Assembly (NCBI GenBank): GCA_018242605.1
Contig: JAFEBP010000023.1
Span: 1 to 64,000, forward strand
Direction: 5' to 3'
Source of the DNA: Planctomycetota bacterium
Lineage (GTDB): Bacteria > Planctomycetota > Phycisphaerae > Phycisphaerales > UBA1924
Length of the DNA stretch: 64,000 nt
The notes beneath the pieces were generated by a model that was given only the letters and a program-made list of their open reading frames with translations, had not been told where the DNA came from and ran no database searches. Made by a program: the position numbers and the translations under genes. Each line of letters begins with the position of its first letter. Positions within the stretch are counted from its first letter, which is position 1. Below, in pieces: positions 1 to 7,575 of this stretch.

Positions 1-1565
1 CGCTCGCCAACCCGCGCAACGCCACGGCGGGCACGCTCAAGAACCTGGACCCCAACCTCATCGCGTCGCGGCGGCTGTCGTTCTGCGCTCACGGGCGGGG
101 CGAGGTGTCGGACAAATCGGTGGCGGGGTCGCACTCGGCGTTCCTCGCGCTGCTGCGGTCGCTGGGCGTGCCGACGACGGCGCACCTGTACACGTGCCGG
201 AGCGTGGAGGAGATCCTGGGGGCGATCGCGGAGTTTGAGCAGAAGCGGCGCACCCTGGACTTCCAGACCGACGGCATGGTGGTGCGGGTGGATTCGTTCG
301 AGCAGCAGGAGCGGCTGGGGTACACGAGCAAGAGCCCGCGCTGGGTGGTGGCGTACAAGTATCCGCCGGACCGCAAGACGACGGTGCTGCTGGACGTGCT
401 GCACCAGGTGGGCAAGACGGGCAAGATCACGCCGCGGGCGGTGATGCAGCCCGTGCACCTGGCGGGCACGACGGTGCAGCACGCGACGCTGCACAACTAC
501 GGGCAGGTGCGGCAGAAGGACATCCACATCGGCGACACGATCGAGGTGGAGAAGGCGGGAGAGATCATCCCGTACGTGGTGGGGGTGGTGCGGGACAAGC
601 GGCCCGTGGGCGCGAAGGAGATCAAGGCGCCGGAGGTGTGCCCGCAGTGCGGCGGGCCGGTGGAGATCGAGTACGTGGACCCCGAGCACGCCGACCCGCT
701 GACGGAGAGCGCGCGGCGGTGCGTGAACCCCGAGTGCCCCGCGCAGGTGCGGGAAAAGCTGATCTGGTTCTGCGGGCGCAAGCAGATGGATATCGAGGGG
801 ATGGGGGAAAAGACGATCGATCAGATCCGGGCGGAATCGAAGATCCCGCTGGTGGCGTTCGCGGACATCTTCCGCCTGCCGGGGCACCGGGAGGAACTGG
901 TGACGCTGGAGCGCATGGGCGACAAGAAGGTGGAGAACATCATCGCGGGGATCGAGGCGGCCAAGGGGCGCGGGCTGGCGCGGCTGCTGGCGGGCATGGG
1001 CATCCGGCACGTGGGGGACACGACGGCGAAACTGCTGGCGCGGCAGTTCAAGAGCCTGGATGATCTGCTCGCGGCCCCGGTGTGGAAGTTGATGCCGATG
1101 GCGGTGAACCGGATGTCGCCCCGCAAGCGGCAGGAGTTGTTTGATCTGGGCGCGCCGGTGGACGAGGCGTACGAAACGGGGCTGGGCGAGGACACTGGGC
1201 CGGTGGTGTACGCGTATCTGCACAGCCCCGCGGCGCAGAAAACGTTCAAGGCGCTGCGCGAGGTGGGGGTGGATACAACGTCGAAGGACTTTGCGCCCGC
1301 CGCGGCGCGGCCGAAGGCGGGCGACAACCCGTTCGCGGGCAAGACGATTGTGCTGACTGGCACGCTGGAGGGGTTTGATCGGACGACGCTGTCGGAGCGG
1401 CTGGAATCGCTGGGCGCGAAGGTGTCGGGGAGCGTGTCGAAGAAGACGAGCCTGGTGATCGCGGGGCGCGAGGCGGGGAGCAAGCTGGACAAGGCCAACG
1501 AACTGGGCATTGAGGTGTGGGACGAGGCGCGGCTGGTGGAGGCGCTGAAGCAGACGGGCTCGTGA
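1..1565 (+). CDS. ligA: NAD-dependent DNA ligase LigA (5' end missing)
   Basis: C-terminal part of the NAD+-dependent DNA ligase that seals nicks in replication and repair. The frame is open from base 3, so the gene begins upstream of the window; the KxDG adenylation lysine is therefore not visible. What is seen, in order: the conserved LANPRNATAGTL segment of the nucleotidyltransferase domain right at the edge, TDGMVVRVD and RWVVAYKYPP (nucleotide-binding core), an OB fold, a four-cysteine zinc finger (CPQCG at about 640, CVNPECP at about 720), helix-hairpin-helix repeats with GMGIRHVG, and a C-terminal BRCT domain from about 1330 (GKTIVLTGTLEGF). The order and the roughly 520 residues present match a full-length bacterial LigA. 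It converges on the next gene with a 22 bp gap; I see no strong terminator there. Confidence 0.97.
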   Translation, partial: LANPRNATAGTLKNLDPNLIASRRLSFCAHGRGEVSDKSVAGSHSAFLALLRSLGVPTTAHLYTCRSVEEILGAIAEFEQKRRTLDFQTDGMVVRVDSFEQQERLGYTSKSPRWVVAYKYPPDRKTTVLLDVLHQVGKTGKITPRAVMQPVHLAGTTVQHATLHNYGQVRQKDIHIGDTIEVEKAGEIIPYVVGVVRDKRPVGAKEIKAPEVCPQCGGPVEIEYVDPEHADPLTESARRCVNPECPAQVREKLIWFCGRKQMDIEGMGEKTIDQIRAESKIPLVAFADIFRLPGHREELVTLERMGDKKVENIIAGIEAAKGRGLARLLAGMGIRHVGDTTAKLLARQFKSLDDLLAAPVWKLMPMAVNRMSPRKRQELFDLGAPVDEAYETGLGEDTGPVVYAYLHSPAAQKTFKALREVGVDTTSKDFAPAAARPKAGDNPFAGKTIVLTGTLEGFDRTTLSERLESLGAKVSGSVSKKTSLVIAGREAGSKLDKANELGIEVWDEARLVEALKQTGS

Positions 1566-1587
1566 CGGCCCGCGCGAACAAGGTTGC

Positions 1588-2142
1588 TCACGCGCCCACG
1601 CGGCGACGGATGGTCGCGAGGTCTTTGGGCAGGTGGCGCTGTTCCAGGGGCACCAGGTCGTGCGGGGCCAGGCCGATGTCCAGCAGGCAGAACTTGCGGC
1701 CGCACTCGGGGCACTTGATGAACGACTTGGCGGGGTCGGGATCGACGCCGATGCGGGAGATGGGCACGCCCAGCAGGCTCTGGCCGCACTTGCGGCAATC
1801 GGTGCGGGCGAGTTCGCGGCGGAGGGCCTCGTACATCAGGCCGTCGCGGATGATGAGCGAGCCCACGCCGACGGCGAGCGCTCCGGTGGCCACGAGGAGT
1901 ATGAACTGCATCTCGGCGGAGTCGGGCAGGGGGATGTAGCGCGAGAGGGGCAGGACGGTGGCGGCGAAGGGCCAGCCGATGAACCAGGCCAGGGCGATGA
2001 CGAACGCGGCGACCAGGGGCCCGACAGCGTGCGCGGCGCCGGCGTTGGCTCGGACACGGCGGACGTAGCGTTCGCAGTCGCCGTCGGGCATGTGGTCGAA
2101 GGCACGGAAGGCGCGGTACACCTTGATGGCGGGGAGTCTCAT
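1588..2142 (-). CDS. Zinc-ribbon membrane protein, tandem paralogue B
   Basis: Unrecognised 184-residue membrane protein. It starts MRLPAIKVYRAF, has a charged N-terminal region (about 1-35), two hydrophobic segments (about 38-65 and 80-100), and a cytoplasmic tail with two cysteine pairs (CRKCG and CPECG) separated by about 30 residues, which looks like a zinc ribbon. The ATG overlaps the stop of the upstream paralogue in an ATGA junction, which fixes the start and suggests translational coupling. Its N-terminus and cysteine layout match the upstream neighbour (MRLPASKVYRAF, CLGCG, CPECG), so the two arose by tandem duplication. The function is unknown; the zinc-ribbon tail could bind a protein or nucleic-acid partner, which is inference only. 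Confidence 0.8.
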   Translation of the reverse strand: MRLPAIKVYRAFRAFDHMPDGDCERYVRRVRANAGAAHAVGPLVAAFVIALAWFIGWPFAATVLPLSRYIPLPDSAEMQFILLVATGALAVGVGSLIIRDGLMYEALRRELARTDCRKCGQSLLGVPISRIGVDPDPAKSFIKCPECGRKFCLLDIGLAPHDLVPLEQRHLPKDLATIRRRVGA

Positions 2143-2639
2143 GAGGCGGCCGCCTTCGCGATAATGTCGCCCTCGCTGAGCCCACGCTGCGAGAGCGAGG
2201 ACTTCTCGCCGCACTCGGGGCAGGTGACCAGATCGCCCTGAACGTCCAGGCCCAGCAATGTGTATCCGCAGCCCAGGCAGCGTGCGCGGCGGATGACGCG
2301 GCTGATCACGGCGCGCATCCAGACATCGCGGGGGATGTAGGTCGCGGCGGCGACGATGATGCTGGTGACGATGACGAACAAGAGGAACTTGGCGATGGCC
2401 CAGAGCCAGGAGTCGGGAAGCGCCGGGACGTAGACCTCGATGCGCTCTGTCATGAACTTCTGAAACTCGATGACGGGCCCCAAGACGAGCAGGCCGGCGA
2501 GGGTGCCCAGGAGCATGACGCTGTTGAACGAGCCGCTGCGTTTGCGGCGGATGAGCGCGACGAAGCCCTCGCACTGCTCATCGCTGAAGCGGTCGAGTTC
2601 CGGGAATGCGCGGTAGACCTTGCTGGCGGGCAGTCTCAC
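2139..2639 (-). CDS. Zinc-ribbon membrane protein, tandem paralogue A
   Basis: Unrecognised 166-residue membrane protein, first gene of a pair. It has an N-terminal charged region with FSDEQCEGFVALIRRKR, two membrane segments (about 42-62 and 75-103), and a C-terminal zinc-ribbon-like tail with CLGCG and CPECG. Same architecture as the gene downstream, which it overlaps by four bases. The pairing of two similar membrane proteins suggests a heteromeric complex, but nothing in the sequence shows the role. The upstream neighbour on this strand is the esterase at 2670-4139, 30 bp away, so the three may be one transcript. Confidence 0.8.
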   Translation of the reverse strand: MRLPASKVYRAFPELDRFSDEQCEGFVALIRRKRSGSFNSVMLLGTLAGLLVLGPVIEFQKFMTERIEVYVPALPDSWLWAIAKFLLFVIVTSIIVAAATYIPRDVWMRAVISRVIRRARCLGCGYTLLGLDVQGDLVTCPECGEKSSLSQRGLSEGDIIAKAAAS

Positions 2640-2669
2640 GAGCCCCTCCCAATCGCCGCGGCGCTCCTT

Positions 2670-4139
2670 TTATTTCGTTCCGTCCATCGGCGGCGGGAAG
2701 AGGAACGAGAGGGCCTGCGGCAGTCGCTTGGCCCACGCTTCTTCGTTGTGGGTCGCCGCGGCGTCAACGATCAGCAGCCGACGGTCGGGCCCCAGGCCGG
2801 CCTTTTCGAGCGTGCGATCCAGAGCCTGTACGGCCTCGACATACGCCCGGTTGCGGTCGAGGTTTTTGCCGGAGTCGCCGGTCTCGTTGCCGCCCATGCC
2901 CAGGTAGACCTTGCGGGGCCAGGTCTTGACGCCGGCGAGCCACTCGTCCCAGGCCTTGGCATTGCCGGAGCGCAGGGGCAGGCTCTCGGCGAGGACGAGG
3001 CCGAAGACGTCGGGGTGCTGGGTGGCGCCGTACAGGGCGATGGCGGCTCCCAGCGAGGAGCCGCCGATGCCGGTGTACTCCGGGCCGGTCTTGACGCGGA
3101 AGGCCCGCTCCACGCGGGGCATGACTTCACGCATGAGCCAGGCGATGTGCACATCACCCTCGGGGTGGACTTTGTCGAGCGCGGCGACCGGGAGGTACTC
3201 GCTCAGGCGGCCCGCGCCGCTGTGGGGAATGCCGACGATGATCGCGGGGGACATGCGGCCCTTGGTGATCAGTTCCTGCGCGGTCTCGTCGGCGCGCCAC
3301 TCGCCGGGGACGTTGGCGGGCTTCTCAAAGATGTTCTGTCCGTCGTGCATGTAGAGCACGGGGTACTTGGCGGCCGCGTTGCTGGGGTCGTCGTACCCCG
3401 GGGGGAGCCAGACGAGCAGTTCGCGGAGCGTGCCGGCGGCGGTGGAAGCGCCGCCCTGCACCTGCAGGCGGCGGAGCGTGCCGACGGCCTTGATCTCGCG
3501 GTACGGATCGGCGGAGACCTTGGCGGCGTTCTCCGGCTTTTCATCGCCCCAGTGCTGCACGACGAGTTCGATCTTGGGGGGCTCGCCGTCCTTGATCGAC
3601 GCGGCGTCGAGCAGGGGGAGGGTGCGGTTCTTGGGCGGGGTCATGTCGGCGTTGAGTTCTTCGAGTTCCCACGCGCCGCGGGTGAACTTGAACTCCATGC
3701 GGTCGGTGCGGCCGGCGGGGCGCTTGACCAGGATGCGCCACTTCATGTCGGACTGGGGCTCGAGCTTGAACGCGGGGTCGGCGGGGTTCCAGTTGCCGTA
3801 GTTGCTGGCGAGGTAGATGGGCGAGGCGGGGTTGGCCTTGCTGGTCTTGTCCTCGACGATCAGGATGAAGCCCTGGGGGAGGGATTCGGGCTCGACCTGG
3901 CCCGCGGCGGGCTGGGCGGGCGGTTCCTGTTCGTGCCGCGGCTTGGCGGAGCCGTGGGCGATGAGCTCGCCGATGGCGTTGGCGCCCCCGGTATTACCGG
4001 CACCGGCGCCGACGGGCGGGACATCCATCTTGCGGGGTTCGCGGATGGAGACGGCGATGGCCCAGCAGAGGAGCACCAGCACCACGAGCGGCGCGAGCAC
4101 GAACGCGGTGAGCGCAATCTGCTGGGTCTGACGCTTCAT
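2670..4139 (-). CDS. Membrane-anchored esterase of the enterochelin-esterase type
   Basis: 489-residue predicted alpha/beta hydrolase of the putative esterase family (Fes/esterase D type). An N-terminal membrane anchor (about 10-32, MKRQTQQIALTAFVLAP onward) places the enzyme outside the cytoplasmic membrane. A proline-rich linker follows, then a carbohydrate-binding-module-like beta domain (about 95-195, with SNYGNWNPADPAFKL), then the hydrolase domain. The nucleophile is Ser362 in GGSSLGAA and the likely catalytic histidine is in ATHNEEAW near the C-terminus. I chose the ATG at 4139 because GGAG lies six bases before it and the anchor follows at once; an in-frame ATG further upstream gives a worse signal. 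The substrate is not evident; acyl or feruloyl esters on polysaccharide would fit the CBM-like domain (inference). Confidence 0.85.
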   Translation of the reverse strand: MKRQTQQIALTAFVLAPLVVLVLLCWAIAVSIREPRKMDVPPVGAGAGNTGGANAIGELIAHGSAKPRHEQEPPAQPAAGQVEPESLPQGFILIVEDKTSKANPASPIYLASNYGNWNPADPAFKLEPQSDMKWRILVKRPAGRTDRMEFKFTRGAWELEELNADMTPPKNRTLPLLDAASIKDGEPPKIELVVQHWGDEKPENAAKVSADPYREIKAVGTLRRLQVQGGASTAAGTLRELLVWLPPGYDDPSNAAAKYPVLYMHDGQNIFEKPANVPGEWRADETAQELITKGRMSPAIIVGIPHSGAGRLSEYLPVAALDKVHPEGDVHIAWLMREVMPRVERAFRVKTGPEYTGIGGSSLGAAIALYGATQHPDVFGLVLAESLPLRSGNAKAWDEWLAGVKTWPRKVYLGMGGNETGDSGKNLDRNRAYVEAVQALDRTLEKAGLGPDRRLLIVDAAATHNEEAWAKRLPQALSFLFPPPMDGTK

Positions 4140-4666
4140 GGATGACTCCGACAATGAAATCGCAGGCATGGTCGTTTCCCGAGTGGGTGCCGCCGCGACG
4201 CGGCGCGGAGCGGGGCACCAAACGCCAAGAGGGTATCCGCAGTGGGGCAAGGCGCTTCCGGGGCGTGTGGAGCGGGGCGGAACCAGCGGGGTGCACTCGC
4301 CTTTGATGATGCCTGAGTCCGTTGCCGGCGCGGGCTGCGTGGCGAGGGGGAGGGCGTTTGGGCGCACCACAAAAACTGAGTTCTAGGACTAGGAATATCA
4401 CCGGAGTGGGTGGACTTGGCATCTATAGTGAAACCAGCCGTTTGTTGGAGTCGTGTCAGAAGTAGGCGTGAGGGCTGTATTTTTCGAGATTCAACGGCAC
4501 TCTTCAAAATCTTGCGCCCGCGCTGTAAGAAGTTCGAACCGCGCTCGGAGTGGCCGCGTCCGGCCTCCCTGATTCCATTCGGATCACGAAGACCGAATCG
4601 TCACACCCCGTAGTCCGGATTCGTCCCGTCAATCATCGCCCCAGTGCGGGCAGAAAGTACTGTTCC
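4140..4666. other. Intergenic region, divergent promoters
   Basis: About 530 bp between two divergently transcribed genes for exported proteins. The middle part (about 4370-4540) is clearly more AT-rich than the surroundings and should carry both promoters, for example a TATAGT hexamer near 4432 on the plus strand. I could not pair any -10-like hexamer with a convincing -35, and I see no RNA gene. Confidence 0.5.
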
Positions 4667-7342
4667 ATGCGCACACACACCCATCGTCGTATTTCATCTC
4701 TCGCCTTTTTCGCCGCCGCCGCGGGGACCACTGTGGCGTTCGGGCAAGCGGGCACCAACGGGTGTCCGACGGACTGCCCGCAGCAGAACAGGATCACGAT
4801 CTGTTATGAGGGCGGGCGGGCGGACAACTTCGCCGCGCCGTTCGACAGCACGTCACGCCGGCCGTTCTTCGACGCGTACGTGACGAGCACGTTCCCCGGG
4901 ATCATCAAGCAGTTCGATGACACCACGGAGAACCGCGTGCTGGGCCACACGTTCAACAACCTGCCGTGCGGGATCATCGCGGCGACGCTGGAGGTTGAAC
5001 TGCAGGCGGGGGTGACGATCACGTCGAACGACGCGATCTACCTGCAGTACACCGGCGGCACGTCGTTCGCGTGGGGCAGCCCGATCGCGAGCCTGCCGGG
5101 CGCGGGCGGCACGTGGAACGCCAACCAGCACCAGACGTTCCTGCTGAACCTGGCGTCGCTGCCCGGGGGCACGAACCTGCTGCCGCAGATGAACACGTCG
5201 CACGCGCTGGACTTCCTGATGCAGGACGACACGAACGTCGAGCACATGCGGCTGACGATCACGACGTGCCCGTGCGACGGCAAGTACCGCACGTACACCG
5301 TGGGCGTGGCGGACAACTTCGCGCCCCCGACCGAGCCGACGTTCCGCCGGCCGCGGCTGACGGCGCTGCGGACGATCCCGCCGTTCCTGTGGAAGGACAA
5401 CGACGACTGCACGCTCGACCGCGGCTGGGGATACACGTTCCAGAACATCGTGCCGGGCGTGGTCCGGGCCCAGTTCGGCATCCGCATGAAGCCGTGCGGC
5501 GGCGGATCGAGCAACGACGGGTTGGGCCTTGACCTGATCAACGACGGCGGGCCCGAGCAGTTCTCGCGCGGGTTCAACATCAACCTCCTGCCCGGCGCGG
5601 GCACCTGGACGGCCAACCCGCTCACCAACTTCGTGTTCAACCTGGGGGCGACGCTGCCCACCACCGTGTGCGGATCGAACTTGCTGGGCGACTTCGGCGA
5701 CCGGACGTTCGACGTGTACGTGCAGGACGACTCGGGCGTGGACGCGGCGCGTCTGCGCGTGCAGCCGTGCCCGCCCCTGAAGCACGCCTTCGGCATCCCG
5801 TACCAGTTGCTGGGCATGGCGACGGCGGACTACAACCCCGCGACGCGCCGGCTGCCGGTGCACAACCTGGGGAGCAGCGGCCAGGACGGGGTGAGCTTCG
5901 ATCTTCACGGAGCGCGCGGCAACTCGATCGACATCGACCCCGCCGAGCTGGACGCGTGGGCCCCGCAGAGCTTCTTTGACGTCTTCCTGGACGGTATCGA
6001 CTCCAACGACGACGGCGTCAACGACCCGCTCACGAAGCTGCACGTGGAAAAACGGGTTTCGCCCACCGGCGTTTCCGGCCTGGCATGCTCCGTCGACGAC
6101 CCCACCGGCCAGTACACCGGCCACTTCACGGTGACGATCTACGAATCGGCCTCGGGCACGAGCACGACGCTGGACATTCAGCCCGGCGACGTGGTGGGCA
6201 TCGGCACCACGCAGATCGAGTCCTTCTCGTGGGGCTGTTCGAACCCCTACTTCAAGTGGGACATCAAGAAGAACGTCAAGTTCCGCACCGCGGCCCCGGT
6301 CCTGGTGCACGGCGCCGTGATCATGGGCGATGAAATCGAGTTCGGCGGCTGGTCCGTCGACTGCTCGAGCACCGGCGACGCGTGCCCCACACCGATCGAG
6401 TCCTGCTCGTGGTCGTTCGGCGCTTCCAACTCCGGCAGCGGGTTCTTGTTCAAGGAGATCAAGCTGCGCGAGTCCCCCACGCTCTGCTGCCGGGGCAAGA
6501 GCACGCTGGCCCGCCAGATGGGGCCGGACTGCACGCTGGACACCAACCCGGGCGGCTTCACGCTGGCCAACATCGGCAGCAGCGGCCAGGACGGCGTGGA
6601 GATCGATATGGACCCCGCGGATGAATGGTCCACTTCGCTCGCCACGATCTGCGCCGGCCTGCCCGAGAACTGCCCGCCCGATGCGCCCATCAGCCTTTCG
6701 GCGCACTTCACGGCCTCGATCAACGACCAGCCGGGCCGCGACGCGGGCTCGAGCACCGTGCAGCGCACCGTCAGCTCGTTCTTCGACATCTTCTACGACG
6801 TGTCGCTGAGCGGCTCGAACCACGGCGCGCTGGTCAAGGTGTTCGACGAGAACGGGAACATGACCGGCATGTTCGAGGCTCCCCCGAACGGATCGATCGT
6901 CGCCCAGACCGAGGGCGCTCCCAGCGGCTGCGGCAAGCAGGCGATCGAGATGGGCGGGTTCCGCACGGCGTGCCTGTGGTGGGATTGGAGCCGCGACACG
7001 ACCTTCGGCATCCCGGGCCGTCCCCCGATCGTCGGCCGCCAGATCCGCATCCTCGCGGGCCAGCCCACGCAGCAGTTTGATTACCTCCAGAGCGTGCGGC
7101 TGAACGTGACGGGCGTGGAAGAGATGGACGTGATGAACCAGAACTACGTGCCGATCTCCGACGGTGGCACACCCTGCATCGCGGACTTCAACCAGGACGG
7201 CGGCATCGACGGAGCCGACGTGCAGGCCTTCTTCGACGCCTGGGAACAGGGCGCCAGCGCCGCGGACGTGAACTTCGACGGCGGCGTCGACGGCACGGAC
7301 GTGCAGGTCTTCTTCGCGGCCTGGGAGCAGGGCTCCTGCTAA
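4667..7342 (+). CDS. Secreted protein with C-terminal GC-type dockerin repeats
   Basis: 891-residue exported protein of unknown function. A signal peptide (MRTHTHRRISSLAFFAAAAG, cleavage near FGQA) fixes the start at 4667. The body is rich in Gly, Thr, Asn and Cys and contains internally repeated blocks: two related beta-rich segments ending in MQDDTN and VQDDSG, and two blocks with IGSSGQDGV / LGSSGQDGV. The last 60 residues hold two EF-hand-like dockerin repeats (DFNQDGGIDGADVQ and DVNFDGGVDGTDVQ, each followed by FF..WEQG), and the chain ends in Gly-Ser-Cys. This ending matches what is called a GC-type dockerin domain in planctomycetes, thought to anchor or sort proteins at the cell surface. 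The convergent gene has the same ending. Confidence 0.85.
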   Translation: MRTHTHRRISSLAFFAAAAGTTVAFGQAGTNGCPTDCPQQNRITICYEGGRADNFAAPFDSTSRRPFFDAYVTSTFPGIIKQFDDTTENRVLGHTFNNLPCGIIAATLEVELQAGVTITSNDAIYLQYTGGTSFAWGSPIASLPGAGGTWNANQHQTFLLNLASLPGGTNLLPQMNTSHALDFLMQDDTNVEHMRLTITTCPCDGKYRTYTVGVADNFAPPTEPTFRRPRLTALRTIPPFLWKDNDDCTLDRGWGYTFQNIVPGVVRAQFGIRMKPCGGGSSNDGLGLDLINDGGPEQFSRGFNINLLPGAGTWTANPLTNFVFNLGATLPTTVCGSNLLGDFGDRTFDVYVQDDSGVDAARLRVQPCPPLKHAFGIPYQLLGMATADYNPATRRLPVHNLGSSGQDGVSFDLHGARGNSIDIDPAELDAWAPQSFFDVFLDGIDSNDDGVNDPLTKLHVEKRVSPTGVSGLACSVDDPTGQYTGHFTVTIYESASGTSTTLDIQPGDVVGIGTTQIESFSWGCSNPYFKWDIKKNVKFRTAAPVLVHGAVIMGDEIEFGGWSVDCSSTGDACPTPIESCSWSFGASNSGSGFLFKEIKLRESPTLCCRGKSTLARQMGPDCTLDTNPGGFTLANIGSSGQDGVEIDMDPADEWSTSLATICAGLPENCPPDAPISLSAHFTASINDQPGRDAGSSTVQRTVSSFFDIFYDVSLSGSNHGALVKVFDENGNMTGMFEAPPNGSIVAQTEGAPSGCGKQAIEMGGFRTACLWWDWSRDTTFGIPGRPPIVGRQIRILAGQPTQQFDYLQSVRLNVTGVEEMDVMNQNYVPISDGGTPCIADFNQDGGIDGADVQAFFDAWEQGASAADVNFDGGVDGTDVQVFFAAWEQGSC

Positions 7343-7575
7343 ACCCGACGGACATGTGAACTTGTACACGCACACGCCGCGTGCATCACCTCTCGATGCA
7401 CGCGGTGTTTTTTTGCTTTTCTCAGCAGCCGCCGTTCTCCCAGAGTGCGAAGAAGAGGGTGACGTCGGCGCCGTCGACGCCGCCGTCGGCGGTGAGGTCG
7501 GCGCCCGGGTTGGCGGCTTCCCACGCCGCGAAGAACAGGCCCACGTCGGCGCCGTCAACGCCGCCGTCGGTATTG
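7190..7575. repeat. Imperfect inverted repeat formed by two convergent dockerin-coding ends
   Basis: The last about 150 bp of the plus-strand gene (7190-7342) and of the minus-strand gene (7422-7575) encode the same GGxDGADV..FF..W module in opposite directions. The two segments are therefore similar at DNA level and form a large imperfect palindrome with the terminator at 7377-7414 in its centre. Confidence 0.7.
7377..7414 (+). terminator. Rho-independent terminator
   Basis: An 11 bp perfect stem (CCGCGTGCATC at 7377-7387, GATGCACGCGG at 7395-7405) with a 7-base loop, followed by TG and seven T. It sits 35 bp after the stop of the dockerin protein gene on the plus strand. The minus strand has no T run after the stem, so it serves the plus-strand gene. 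Confidence 0.9.

Noticed and set aside
4532..4540. GTTCGAACC resembling a tRNA T-loop
   Set aside because: No flanking T stem, no acceptor stem or anticodon arm within 100 bp on either strand.
4853..7558. Long minus-strand open frame opposite the dockerin protein gene
   Set aside because: Arg/Ala/Val/Gly-rich shadow from high GC; no domain, and it runs across both the real gene and the terminator.
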